Shown: positions 49,201 through 62,345 of the stretch, in pieces | Numbering within the stretch: the stretch's first letter is position 1 | Layout: every line of letters begins with the position of its first letter | Origin: Diprion similis | Lineage: Eukaryota > Arthropoda > Insecta > Hymenoptera > Diprionidae | Reading direction: 5' to 3' | DNA: 64,000 nucleotides | Assembly (NCBI RefSeq): GCF_021155765.1 | Contig: NC_060118.1 | Coordinates: 8,928,001 to 8,992,000 of the forward strand | Made by a program: the position numbers and the translations under genes | The notes under the pieces: generated by a model | Seen by the model: only the letters and a program-made list of their open reading frames with translations | The model's database searches: none | What the model was told of the DNA's origin: nothing

Positions 49201-50571
49201 GCACGTCGAGGAAAGATTATATATATTTAAAATCGATAAAATTCTATGAACCAATAGACTGAATGAATTTTTGATGCTAGATCGATTCGTAGATTTCTGT
49301 TTTGCTCTTCCTCTGCAACTCCCGGCAACTTTCAACGCAAAAAATAAAGAAGAACAAAACCAGGGTTACCGATTCGTGACGTTTCCTGAGTCTAGGAGCT
49401 AATCCGTGGAAAGTTTGAGGGTGGCGACGTTCTGGCCATTGTGTGGAAATAAAATGGCCGATCCTAGAGCGGAAGTAGCTGTTCCTCCAGGTTCGGAATG
49501 TCTGTATAGCAGGCGAGAGCTCAGCCAGGGATAGAAACTCCGTCGAGATTCCGTGCAGCACGTTTCTGATTCGATCTCGACGGAAGTGCTTCGAGGAGTT
49601 TTGCAGCATTGGCGAGGGGCTCTAAGGACTTGCAGAGTCTCGGTGCTGTTTCCGGGGAAGTTTGACACCGCGAGAAAGACGGATGCACGAGCAGCTGTGC
49701 AGCAGGCTCTCGCGATCTCCTTTGAAAGCCCCAAACAACTCTCGGGAGTCTCGCGACGACGACCTTTTCCTTTTCGAGAGCTTTTCTTCGCGGGATAAGA
49801 AAAGCTTCCTTCGCCCCGTGCATGCAGGCAGGTAGGCAGGCTCTTCATCGATGAGATTTTCACGGGTTTCCGTCTCCCCGCGGACTTCCGCCGGTTAGGT
49901 GAAGAGAACTACCTTCTTCCATAGCCGGATAAAACGAAGAAAATCGGGGATAAGCTTTCGCCCAAAAGCTTGCAATTTTCACGGACCGACGCACCGTTCG
50001 AGAACTACTTACGTATACTTGTGCGTATATGTATGTACATACATGCATGCCGGTCGATCAATCTGCCCGACAAAATGAAACCGAAACCCGTTTCCCCGAA
50101 AATCGCGGACCATTCAAATCCCCGCTCGGCCATTTTTAACCCATACCCCGTACACTCGATAAACGGCAATGGAGCTAAAAGTTGGCCACCGTCGTTCCAA
50201 GTTTTTTGATTGACGTGTGTCACCGACAAAATGCAGCCGACGACTTTGACGTGCCTCGAGATTGATTGATTTTGTTCATTTCAATACCACGGTTCATGAT
50301 TTTTTTTTTTTTTTTTTTTCCTTTTTTTTGATCCATTTTTCATGAATTTTCTTTCTTTGTTTCTTTCTTTTTTGTTTTTTTTTTTTATCCTTTACACAAA
50401 TTTCTGATTCGCACCAGTATATATTCACTTACCGTTTAAACCGAACAATTTTTTTTTTTCCCCCCCTATATGGTTATTTATTCATTTGTATTCATTCGTT
50501 TCACGCGTACTTGAAATACATCGTAAATTAAAAATTTACATGAGTCTTATTTTACCGCATATGTATAATTA
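46223..50571. other. non-coding stretch
   Basis: Contains A-box-like cluster 2 (47407-47570) and a moderately GC-rich block at 49380-49860 with open frames on both strands, none starting on a supported ATG with a recognisable motif. The frame at 47501-47938 (+) begins inside the repeat. T-rich runs occur at 50300-50320. Confidence 0.55.
47407..47570 (+). repeat. A-box-like repeat cluster 2
   Basis: Three units begin at 47411, 47462 and 47527: ACCGATCAGCTCAGTCGGTA, GCCGATCAGTTCAGTCGATA and GCCGATCAGCTCAGTCGGTA. Spacings are 51 and 65 bp. Units are joined by GGTCACG(T/C)GCC as in cluster 1, so the two clusters share an origin. Confidence 0.65.
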
Positions 50572-50900
50572 GGGTGGCGCAAAAAACCGACTTTTTTTTT
50601 GAGTCTCGTGTGACAAAATGCTAGTTTTTGATGTTTATTAAGGGCCCACTCCATAGGACAGCTCAAAAAAAAAAAAAAATTTTAAGAGGTCGCTCCAAAT
50701 ATTTTAAAACGTCAGAAATCGTCAAAAATCGATTTTTCTTTTTTTTCTCGTTACGGTATAATTTTTAGACAAAAAAAAATAAGTTCTCTCAAATATTTTT
50801 TTTATGAACTGTCAATACATGAAAAACTAAAATTTTGTCACACGAGACTCAGAAGAAAAAAAAAAAAAAAAAAAAAATAGTCGGTTTTTTTGCGCCACCC
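50572..50900. mobile_element. MITE family B copy 2, complete
   Basis: 329 bp flanked by TA at 50570-50571 and 50901-50902. Left GGGTGGCGCAAAAAACCGAC and right GTCGGTTTTTTTGCGCCACCC are inverted complements; GTCTCGTGTGACAAAATG pairs with TTTTGTCACACGAGAC. It lacks most of the central AT-rich segment found in copies 1 and 3. Confidence 0.9.
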
Positions 50901-52102
50901 TAATGTATATAAAAAAGTTTTTTCTTTTCTTCATGATTTCCCCGAACTAGAAACTCGGAATAAAATTTGTAACTGAATAAGAAAAAAAAAAAAAAAAAAA
51001 AAAAAAAACTAGTTTCGTTGGAATGAAAAACGTGACAACGAATAATGAGAGTGAAAAAAAAAAAAAAAAAAAAAAAAAATTGTTAACCAGTTAATGAAAA
51101 ATTTAATATTCACATTCAATCTCGTTGGTGTCGGTACGAATTTTCGGTTTTGACGGAGTAATGAGAAAAAAATTTCTACAACGGTTACCGAATTATCGGT
51201 AATACAGCTGTCTGCGAGTGACGAGGGCTTTGGAAAAGGGCGTCGGTGGATTGACCCGTCAAATTCTCCCCCGGGTTCCGAACGGAAAATGTTTCCTACT
51301 ATACGAGGTGTGATGTGGTCGTGAGAACGCGTTTCACACAGAGAATAACGAGATGACGAATAACGGTGAGAGGTAGACGATTTGTGGTTTAAAATTAGGC
51401 CAGGCGACTGATCATCTCGTTTTTCGTGCAGCATTAGGTGGTACAACAGAGGCAAAAGGTGTTAAAAGAATTATAAATCCCTCCAATTTCGCTAAAATAA
51501 ATTTGTTCGTACAAGAAAAACGTCGAGGGTTAGGGTTAGGTACGACCTGCACCGGCTTAAATTCGGCAAACTTTTTTACCTCTCGACTGTATAAAAAAGA
51601 AGCCGCGATAACATTCGACCGAAAGCTTGTACCATAAAATTTCTCCTCCACCCGATTTCAACCGCGCAAATGACGCTCGTTATTCATTCAACCACGATCC
51701 CCCTACCCCCTACCCCCTTTTGGGAGAAATTCTATTGCGTGGAAATCGCGTGATTGTTATACCGATGCAAGCTTCTGGATACAAAGTGATACACGGATTT
51801 TAAAATTATCTAAAATTACCTGCAAATTTATAGGGGGGGAAAAAAAAATTCATCAACAATAGTGTAAAACCACCCCTTTGACAACAAGCAGTAACACGTG
51901 ACACGTGCATGCATTATACTGCAATGATGCAAGTTCTGAAGACGATGCGATGTGCGCAACCTGAGCTTCTCTTCACCTCCAAATAGCTTATTCCCACCAG
52001 CGTAGTACCAAGTGGATGTGGTTGCCTGCAGCCATTTGTAAGTGTGTGTGTGCATCGGATCGTATTGTTCGCGAAGCAAGCGATCAACCGTTCTCCATAG
52101 TC

Positions 52103-52134
52103 GTTTGTTTGTTTGTTTGTTTGTTTGTTTGTTT
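52103..52134. repeat. (GTTT)8 microsatellite
   Basis: Perfect tetranucleotide run. Confidence 0.95.
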
Positions 52135-52576
52135 CCAAGTGAAAACGGTTTTCCAATCTATAGAGACCTGCGTTCTGCTCTCCATAAACCAGAGCCTGGC
52201 CTCGAGAAACGTTATCGCTGTTCATCCCCTGCGGCAAATCGAGTTCCACCCTTTGTATCTATCTATAACATACATTTGTACGAGTGCGTGCGTGCGTGTA
52301 TATATATATATATATATAACAGCAATATGTTATCAAAATCTTTTTAAATAAATGCTTTGTGCCTAAATAAATGCTGCGTGACAACTCTTTTTTTATGGAT
52401 TGTATAATATCCGAAGTAAATAAATGTTTATCTATAGAAAACAGTTGACTGTCGTCAATTTTCACACCGTACCTATACATAGTAATAAAGTTTAGAAATT
52501 AATTGTCTAGAAATTAAACATTTTGACGTCACCCGAAAATCTTTGACGACAAAAATCTTACATTAGGTATGTAAAT

Positions 52577-53142
52577 CCGTCTCGTGTGACAAAATGTTAT
52601 TTTTTGATGTTTTAAGAGCCCACTTCAAATGAAAGTTCAAAACAAAATTTTTAAGAGGTCACTTCACATTTTTTAAAACGTCAGAAATCGTAAAAAATCG
52701 ATTTTTTAAAATTTCTTTCTCGTTGCGGTGTAGTTTTGTAGACAAAAAAAAATAAGTTTCTGAAAGTTTCAGTTCAAAATTTGAATTTTGAATGGTCGCT
52801 CATAATTTTTTTTCAATTTTTTGCTGCATTTATTTAGATCTTTCCGAGCGACCTTTTCATATTCATATTAAAATTTGATAAATTTTATTTCTTTAATTTA
52901 GTAAGAAAGAATTGATAACAATACACCACGACATGAATTAAAAATCAAACAAAATACTGAAAATATAATTTTTTTAATTTAATTTTTTAACGATTTCTGA
53001 CATTTTAAAAAATTTTGAGTGACCACTAAAAATTTTTTTTTCGAGCTGTCCTTTGGATTGGGCTCTTAAAACATCAAAAACTAACATTTTGTCATACGAG
53101 ACTCAAAAAAAAAAAAAAATAGACGGTTTTTTTGCGCCACCC
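52577..53142 (-). mobile_element. MITE family B copy 3 (left end truncated)
   Basis: Right end is intact (TTTGCGCCACCC followed by TA at 53143-53144); the left end begins at CCGTCTCGTGTGACAAAATG, without the terminal GGGTGGCGC. The central segment matches copy 1 in the opposite orientation (for example ATACACCACGACATGAATTA here against TAATTCATGTCGTGGTGTAT there). Confidence 0.85.
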
Positions 53143-53144
53143 TA

Positions 53145-53489
53145 ATGTATATATATAATACATATCGGCATAATTATTCGTGACAGAATAGCGATACGGG
53201 GAAAGCTTGACGGGGTGCGTTGAGCAACGTTTAAAAGTGTGTAATCAATGAATTAGCATCACCGCCGTGTCGCGATGCTCATCCTACGCTCGGGCACACA
53301 AAAGTGAATTAATCACGCCGGTACAATCTATTCGGAGAATCGCAATAATTATCAAATAGAGGGTGCGTCAATTATAATTATCCCACGAACGATTATTTTC
53401 TCTTCTCCAATTCCGTGAATTCGATTACCTACTTAATTCCAATTAAATTCAAATACGTTTAAGTTTCCCGAAAATTGCGAGCTTTTTTT

Positions 53490-53532
<43 letters not shown>

Positions 53533-56500
53533 CCCTTAGTAACCGAAGCGAAGTAAAAAGATTATAGGAATTAAAGATGAAACTGTATAGAAAGCGGTGA
53601 ATATTTTTATATAAAATAATATAAAAAATTTCAGGCTTATAGGGATGAAAATGTCTTAATTTTTTATTTGCCTGGATTTCATCCCCTGCGGCGTAATTGG
53701 AAAAGTTCTATCTCGTTTTTACTATTCTTGTTTTCACTTTGTCGACGAAAGATATTCACGCTTCGATATTACTATCCGACTCAACGGTCTGTGCGAAACA
53801 ATATATATCTAGAGACGCGGTTCTCGGCGAGTACAAACGTTTTATTCCTTCCAAACGCCTGTCTGACAATCAGCCAGCTTTCTCTGTCTGATAACGAATC
53901 TACCGAATTTTTTACTCCGTCATCATCTTCTCGCATCGATACTTTCTGACGGCGGCGGTTCAATTTCGTTTTCCATACCTCGAGAATTGTTAGGACGATG
54001 AAACAATTCGACCGTTTAATTATACTGATGTAATAAAACACAATAACGAGACGAGGGTGGAGGGTGGAGGGAACTGAGCGAGAAGTGATTTGGTGAAAAA
54101 AAAAAAAATTTGTCTACACAACATTTCAGAGGGAAAGATTGGAAGGAAAAGATTTTCTTCGTTCTCGGACATGTTTTAGAACGTTAGACAAAATTTTGCA
54201 ATCGTCTTTTTTTTTTTGATTTGCTGATTCGGCCGATTGAGGGTTGAGAATTACCCGTAAATTGATTTTTTTTAGGATTCCTGAGTGCCGATGTAAAATT
54301 TTTTCGTAAAACCAATTCAATATTTATTCACTGTTAAAAGAAGATAGCATATTACTTGAGATTTAAAAAGGACGAGGGTTGAAATTCAGAATTTCAAAAT
54401 CTTCGAAAGAGTTTAATCCTGCATTTTTTTTCAACGGTGAAACTTGAAGTAAAGAAATCAAACTTTGACGAAACACGAAAGTTCCGAAAGATCGAAAATG
54501 AAAGAATTCAAAAATCTGAAACATCGGAATATTTCACAACTTTCCAATTTTCGCCCGCAAATAATTTGCAATTAAGAGCTTTCGGAGTTTTAAAAATTCG
54601 GAACTCTTACCCCTGCCTTATTTAAGTATCATTTCGACCCTTGAACGGTCAAATCACCGGGCACAAAACACGTATCCGATGTTTTATTTACCTTCTAAAC
54701 CCCATCACGGACTGAACAAATTCAGAGATTCGGATCTCGAGTATATAGATACTTTCTTTTTACAGTATCTATCAAACAGATTCGCGTGGCTGACCAAACG
54801 CGAATGGTCATCACTTGCCGGTTTTAAATTCGTTCCATCGCATCGTCAAGGATTCATTCCGCATGCAGTTATCTACTCACTTCGTATATCGCGCAGAGTT
54901 TCGTTTCTTTCCTTTCATTTTTCCTTTCATTTCAAGAAGTACCTTGAATACAAATCGGAGTGAGTAGAAGGCGCAACACTCACTCTAGACGCCGAGGACG
55001 TCTCGCATCTTTTGTGTCCTTGCATCGTCGTGAATACATATGTATGTATACACAAAACCATTCGTACAGCTCGTCGAGATCAGCCCGTACGAATTTCTTG
55101 AAGGAAAATTGCCGGCGTGTATCCGGCCCAAGACGGAAATGGCAGTTCTCTCTTAGTTTTCCTCGCGAAAACCAGGAGATGAAAGATGCAAACTACCCCT
55201 CGCTTACGTAGTAAGCAAGATTATTCCCAACTTCCGTCGCCGAAAAATTTTCACGTTTATACTCCTTGCGTAAGATTTGTTCTCCTCGGTTTTTAGATAT
55301 ATTCTGTAGAAAAAAGAAGAAAGAAAAAAAAAATGGTAAAAAGAATTTGCCTACCTAAAGGCCGGTTTAATCACTGAAAATATTCAGTCATTCGGAAAGC
55401 CTCGTTTTTACAATTTTATAAAGAGTAAATATTTTCAATTTTCGGCTCGATCGTTGTTTTATATGAAATTTTATGAATAAATTACAGGTATCGAAAGAGA
55501 GAAAAAAAAAAAAACTATTTCACAAACGAAAGTCGAAGAAATAATAGAGAATCGTTTCTTATCGATTATAATAGGAAATTTCACTTTCTCTAGATTCTGT
55601 TTTAGCTACTTAAAATTTCTTTCAATGATGTCTCAGATTCTTGATACATTCATTCGAATATACTATACATCTCGAACTATTTATACTCTAGATAAATACT
55701 GTTTTAGAATATCTGCTAAAATTTAATTCGACATTGTCTCAGATGATTCGTATTATTTCTTCATTTTATCCGATTATATTCTTCAATTCGTTCAATATCC
55801 TCAGTTTGTTCAGAAATGTATAGAATTCATCCGATTCTTGCATACGAAAATTCTCAACAACGTAATTAACTGTCCCAAATTACTGTCTAGACTTCGTTTT
55901 CCTCTTTCCCAGAAGAACTTACGACGTAACAATTACTACTTCAACATAAACTTGAACAGCAAACCTTATTCTGAAATTGACAACGAAAACTGACTTTATC
56001 CTTGCAATCCTAATTTTTATATAATATGAAACCTCTTCAGACCTTTATTCACGTATGAATAATTATTTCTTTTGTATCATTAATATTTCTTATTACTTTT
56101 CTTATAAATAAATAAATAAATAAATAAGTTAATTAATTTATCAGAAGCTTATTACAGTCACTCTAAATATTCGTAGCCATCGTCACCAAGACGTTTCCCA
56201 TTTGTATCCAAAGCCGCGTTTTCTCTACGATCGCAACGGTTTCAGGCACCCTCGGCATGTGTATTAGGTACGTTCAAAAAAAGTTGGCCAAAAAAAAAGG
56301 GGGGTGTGGGAGGGGGGGGGGGGGGGCGACAACGAAACCAATAGACAGTCGAAACGTCGGGGGTGGTGATCGATGTTCCTAATCGCGACGCGAACGTCCG
56401 TAGGATTTCACAGACTGTAGGGGATGGTCGAGATGCGTATAGTCGAGGAGATATTGGGGTTTTGCGGGGTTTAAATTCCGGCGAGAATTGGCTTCGCGGC

Positions 56501-56731
56501 TAATAATAGAGAGGCCCGAAATGCCGGGCTCAAGCTCCCCACTGTCCAGGCGTGTGCAGACGCACACTTACTTTCGGTGTGAACCCGACTCCACGTCTGT
56601 TGCTGTGTGGTGTTGGGGCTGACTCGATTTGCCCGTAACAACCTGCGAGGAAGGGATGGAGAAACGGGGTTACAGATACAGACGTGGAAACCGGCACTTC
56701 CCTGGATTATACAGATTTTGGGTATAGTGAA
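53145..56731. other. non-coding stretch
   Basis: No exon recognised. It holds a (CATTAT)/(TTA)n tract at 53491-53532, a (AAAT)-type tract near 56107-56126 and a G-rich run at 56299-56326. Open frames up to 94 codons (54679-54963 +, 53668-53949 +) show no known motif. Confidence 0.55.
53491..53532. repeat. (CATTAT)n/(TTA)n microsatellite
   Basis: Compound trinucleotide/hexanucleotide array. Confidence 0.9.
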
Positions 56732-57021
56732 GGGTGGACCGAAGTGGGTACCTCAAGAAAATAATATCTAAAATGTTTGATTTTCATATCAACAATTATG
56801 TTGAATTTTTATCTAGTTTTCTAGAGAAAAATGTAATCATAATTTCAAGTTGTAAAAAATTATTTCGACAGTTGAGCAGAATTTGAAACTTTTCGTGCTA
56901 TGAGCTGTGCAATTAGTCGAGTGAATGATTTCCGAATAATGAATATTTATTAAAAAGTTGAGGTGATTAATTTCGTCCTCCTTGTTGTTTCAAAAATTTC
57001 AGGGGTCCACTTTGCCCCACC
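56732..57021. mobile_element. dispersed repeat family C, copy 2 (MITE-like)
   Basis: Left end GGGTGGACCGAAGTGGGTAC is roughly the inverted complement of the right end GGTCCACTTTGCCCCACC, about 290 bp apart. The interior matches 12895-13144. No target duplication is clear, so the borders are approximate. Confidence 0.5.
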
Positions 57022-60000
57022 TTCTTTTCGATTTTCAGTTAAATTGATTATTTTTTTCCCCGATTGATATATAAACTGAGATTCAGAAAAGTCAAATCAT
57101 CGTTACGATTTTTCAAAAATACTTATCAGCACAAGTAGCTTTTTTAATTCTTTGAAAATCACAGTCATAACAAGTGAAAAAAACTTGCAGGGATGACGTT
57201 TACATTCGACAGTAATTAAGGAATGTAGGGATGGGGGTGGAAGAAAGAAAAAAAATGAAGACAGAAATCAGTCCTCCTTATTTCGTTTGGAGGAAAAATC
57301 TTGAGGACAGAGAGAGATAGAGAGAGAGAGAGAGAGGCTCTCAGTGTAATTGAAGCCCGGTAAACAACCCCTTCAAGGGGCTGTTGTATGTACGTAGACC
57401 GTTTCGCGAGCGAAGAGCACAAGTTTGATGCACGTGGAGGATGTGTGCCTACGCATTAACCGGCGTGTGTGGATGTCATGTCATGTCGCCGGGTAATATT
57501 TCATCAGTAGAAGTGCACTGCATCCTCCAGCGAGCGCTGCGCTAACGAGCTTTAAAGCGTCTTCCACTGCACTCCACTCTAGAGTTCCCGAAGAGAGAGA
57601 GAGAGAGAGAGAGAGTCAGTCGCGTCTCATGCAAGCAGGCAAGCTGCGCAAGCATCGAGGCTGCTGGTTGATCTCGTTGCTTTCATATATAAAATAACGA
57701 CTCTAGGCATCGCGATCATCGTACGAGTGAATTATTTTTCCCTCTATCTTTCTTTTTTTCTCTCTCAAACGTTCTCCTTTTATGTTATGGTATAAAAATT
57801 CACCGACTAACCGGTTATCCCCCCCCCCTCCTCACGATATTTCTCCGCACCTTTTGCAGAAGGGATGACGAAACAGGAGAAGGGCGGACAGGAATTACGC
57901 TCCTTCTTACCCTCTACAGCGGGTGATTATCATGCTGGCAGGGTGTGAAGGGTGGGAAAGCTGCTATAACGTTTCATTACGCAGTGGTGGCCCTTCATGA
58001 CTGACGATCGGAGAGGGAAATTAATTCTCCGCACCGCACAAGTTCCTGGGGCGTAAAAAAGGCCGACGAGACGAGAGGTGTAATAATGCTAGGTGTCACG
58101 TACATGAATGTATATATATATATATATATATGTATGTATATACACATAATTATACATACACAACGGAGGGTTGAAAATATGTTTAAAGAGATTTATCATT
58201 GCACTCTGCAGCCGGGTTAATTCAGACAAATTTTTAAATCCAAATTTAACACAGGATCAAATCGAAAAAACGTCAATTTACTTGTAAATATTCGGTTTCA
58301 CTAATTCGATAATGCGCCACTCTAGTTAGTAAAGATAATTTAGGGTTTAAAAATTTGAAAATTCCGAATTAACAGATGAAAAAAAAATTCAGCCCACGTT
58401 TTCCTTAACGAAGGGTGTTTTGTATGATTCGCTGAATTTTTGAGAATTTAAAAAATACGGGAATTCGCAATCGACTCGAAATATTTAGTAAAAATAAACG
58501 GTTTACTAAAAAAAAAAAATTTGCAAAAAAAACGTGAAATAATTTTAAGTTGGTCGGGGTTTAACAGTGGTCGAGACCTAATACACATAAGGACATGGAT
58601 GGAGCTTGGAAATATATCACGATGCATAAAAGTTTCCGCGATTCTCGGTCGGCAGTTTTCAAACCTGACGAATCCGGTACACTGCGGCATACATTTACCG
58701 AAATGGGTATAACACACGATATAAAACCCGACGGAAAAATTTCACCGAGCAACGGCAGCGAAGCGTCGTCTGCTGCCGTAATATATACCCTATAAAACAT
58801 GTATTTGTGTATATATATACATATAGATATATATATATATATATATGGTATATGTAGATAGGTATACGTGTACCTTACACACCGAAGAATTACCATAACG
58901 TAGAATTCATAGAGAAGACCGTAAAGCGGTCGAAACAGCCCTCAGTTTCAGGTCAGGGTAAAATCCCAGCGGCTTCTGCACGATGAGGAGGAGTAGCAGC
59001 AGCAGCAGCGCCGTCTGGCCGACGGTAGGTATCTCTAGACGTAAAAATGATCGAGGGTTCTGCTTTTGGGGAGATAATCTGAGGGGTTTGAGGTTGGACG
59101 GGAAGGAAAAAAGCGCGGAGAATAGAGAGAAAGAAGAAGGAAGAAGAATAAGGATCGCTTAGAGTCCGAATTCGCGCGTCTGGTCATCGGCTTGTTTCGC
59201 GTGCAGTTTCTTTTTCTCTTTCTTCTTCTTCTTCTTCGTCTTCGTCTTTTACCCTCTTATCTCCAGGGGCAAGTTTGCGACATTTGTGCAAACAACTTTG
59301 TTTGCCGTTAGGTTGAAAGGGAAGGATGCGAGGTCGTCGAGGTCGTCGGGGTCACCGAGCGGGTCGAACGACCGACGACGGCTAACAGAACCGAGCCGTT
59401 TGACAACGCGTCGCGGTCTTGCGGTGCGTGAAATTTCGCAAATCGATAGGTATATTAACCGCACACGCAGCGCGAGCTTTCCTTCCACCCCTTGGCGCCA
59501 GCCGTCTGCAATGCGCGCGCTTATTTTTCCACACATATCGCGTTACTCCACGTTCTGGGAAAAACTCCTCTTACCTGCGTTAGGTATAATCGAGCTTTCG
59601 TAGAAAAAGAGAATAAAAAAAAAGAAAATAACAATGTCGCCACCTCCATGTTTCCTCTTTCTTGCCAACCGCGCGCACTTTCGACTCGCTCTCCCTGACT
59701 GTGAGCTTAACGAGGAAACCACGTACGTATATATCTATATATATATATATATATGTATATACATATATGCTTGTGCGAAAAGCTTGCACACCGTCGCAAG
59801 CGCCAACGTTATACTATATTTTCTGGGATAATCCGCACACTGTGGTGAGCTGCTTGCGCAGACCGAGCTTGCGACTAGCGACAAGGGTGCAGAGGGGCGT
59901 GAGCTTTCGTACTGAGAAAAAACTTGCGTCCTTTTTTTTTTTACCGTGTGTGTCCAATGTTTCTCTTTTAATCACACGTATATATAAATATTTTATGAAT

Positions 60001-60152
60001 GCATATATAGTTATATGGGCAGCCGAGATTTTTATTCATTTTCGTTTGTTCCCTTTCGACCCTTTTTCCCTTTTTTCAATTCGCCACCTCGGGAGCACGG
60101 CTTGTTCCAGCCTCGTTTCGAAACTCAAACGCTGCTGGAAATTTGACTTGAA

Positions 60153-60195
<43 letters not shown>

Positions 60196-61380
60196 TTTTC
60201 TTACATTGTATGTTTATGTATAAACTTTGCTTCTGAGAGGAATAATTTCAATTCAAATAACCGGTTCTTCTTTGAAGACTTATATTGTTCGTCCATACTA
60301 TGAGGGTGGCTAGACTTAGACTTAGACGCGATTTTTCTACATCGATCTAGTTGCATATATGTATGTATAGGTATAAACTCATACCGCCATTACTAGACAG
60401 CCACAATTTGCGTGAAATTCATCTCACGTGCAGGAATTTCACGCTGGAAGGGGGAGGGAGGGGAGGGGGGGGGGGAGTATAACTATTAAAGTTGATGTGT
60501 TTTTCGTTTCTTGAAATGAAATAAAGCTCACATGATGGATAACTTTCTCACGAACTTATCATCGAAGATCAAAACGTGAAAGTTTTTATTCTGCAGTATA
60601 ATTCTACGGTTTATGCCTGATATTGTAAAGAATAAGAAATAGAAAAAGTAATAAGAAGGTCGTCAGAGTTGAAGGAATATCTGAAAGACGCGCAAATACT
60701 GTCAACATTTGCTGTTCTGTAGGAAATCACTAAAAACTTGAGAGAAGTAAAATTTTTAACCCGTTACAATAAAAAAAAAACCTAACGCAATCGTTAAAAA
60801 TTTTGAAAAATTTCCTATACAAATGCAAATTACCGGAATAGCATTTGAAAAAAAAAAAAAAAAAAAAATAAAAAAAAAAACCAAACAAAACAACAAAACG
60901 TGGAAAGAAAAAAAGAACTACTAACACCGAACAATATATATTCATGTGTATCTCCGCACCCTCTGATGTATAATCAACCGGGTGTGTTGAAAAGATAATT
61001 GGTATAAAAAATAAAAGTAAAAATTTCCCACCGTAGGCATAAAAACAGAGATCTAAAACCACGGATTCGCAGGGAAAACCGCGCACCTTCAAGCGTGTTT
61101 AAAGCATATTTTGAGGCTGTTGCAGGAACGGCGCGCGTCGCTTTGTACCCTCGCACATGTGTAACGCACGCAGTTTCAGGGTGGATCTATATTTATACCG
61201 AGCCACAGTCTCAGGGGCGCGTCACGCGTGTGGTTTGTGTTAAAACGAAAGAGTAACGGGTTGCCCTGGAAACGGGGGAACCAGCCACCCCGATTTGCTG
61301 CACCGTATGCTCGCTTCGTTTCCCAGCATTCCACGTCGTACAACGCATCGCATCGCCAATTATTGCGGTTGCGAATCACG
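57022..61380. other. non-coding stretch, one doubtful exon
   Basis: No confident gene. (GA)n tracts at 57309-57335 and 57595-57615, TA tracts at 58109-58131 and 60155-60189, and a CAG tract at 58995-59010. A possible short coding exon is discussed at 58983-59024. The 213-codon + frame at 59662-60303 is produced by TA repeats. Confidence 0.5.
60155..60189. repeat. (TA)n microsatellite
   Basis: About 17 AT units. Confidence 0.9.
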
Positions 61381-62345
61381 TGATGTAGACCATGAAACGC
61401 GCCTGATCGGTTCTACGTAAATATTTGCTGGCTAACTTCCTTCTGTCTAACTTCTTACTGCCTAACTTCGTCGTGTCTAACTCCTCAATGTCCGGCTTAT
61501 TCTCGGCCGACTTTATCATGTCTAAATTCATTTGGTCTAACTCTTATTACTTAAATTCTTATTTTCCAACTTTTCAATACGCAATCGCCATGATGTGGAC
61601 CATGAAACGCGCCTGATCGGTTCTACATAAATATTTGCTGGCTAACTTCCTTCTGTCTAACTTCGTCGTGTCTAACTCCTCAATGTCCAGCTTCTTCTCG
61701 TCTAGCTTCACCATGTCTAAATGCATTTTGTCTAACTCTTATTACTTAAATTCTTATTTTCCAACTTTTCAATACTTAACTACATCACCTCTAACTTCAT
61801 TGTGTCTAACTTCCTACCGCTTAAATTCCCATTTTCCAACCTCTCAATGTCAAGTTTCTCACTGCCTAACTACTCAACGTCTAGCTTCTTCTTGTCTAGC
61901 TTCTTCTTGTCTAACTTCATCGTGTCTAACTTCACAATGTCTAAATTCATTTTGACCAACTCTTGTTACTTAAATTCTTATTGTCCAACTGCTCAATACC
62001 TAACTACATCATGTTTAACTTCTCGATGTCTAGCTTCTCACTGCCTAACTTCTCAATGTCTAACTTCTCGATGTCTACCTTCCTCCTGACTAACTTCTTA
62101 CGAATGCTCAACTTCGTGCTTCCTAACTTCACCATGTCTAACTTCCCACGGCTTGAATTCCTATTTTCTAACTTCTCATTATTAAACTTCACGAGGTCCA
62201 ACTTTCTGCTGTCTAACTTCACGTTGTCCAGCTGTCTGATGCGTTACTTACCATCCAACTTCACAATCCCTATTTACCTTTTTGTGGTCAACCTTCCCAC
62301 CGTCTAACTTTCTGCCGTCTAATTTTTGACTGTCCAACTTTCCAT
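61381..62345. repeat. 15-bp minisatellite with a 210-bp higher-order duplication
   Basis: Diverged 15-bp units of the form TAACTTC(N4)TGTC run for about 0.9 kb: TAACTTCCTTCTGTC, TAACTTCTTACTGCC, TAACTTCGTCGTGTC, TAACTCCTCAATGTC. 61381-61590 (14 x 15 bp, including a non-repeat leader with CATGAAACGCGCCTGATCGG) is repeated from 61591 onward with one unit missing. Because 15 is a multiple of 3, all six frames give pentapeptide-like repeats; the open frame changes at least twice (61635-61955, 61802-62089, 61963-62307), which argues against a coding gene. Confidence 0.85.

Noticed and set aside
49399..49863. 154-codon - strand frame
   Set aside because: GTG start, open frames on both strands, and no recognisable domain or splice structure.
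51528..51540. GGGTTAGGGTTAGG, telomere-like
   Set aside because: Only two units; too short to be a telomeric or interstitial telomere array.
59662..60303. 213-codon + frame
   Set aside because: Contains two TA microsatellites read as Tyr-Ile repeats; no motif.
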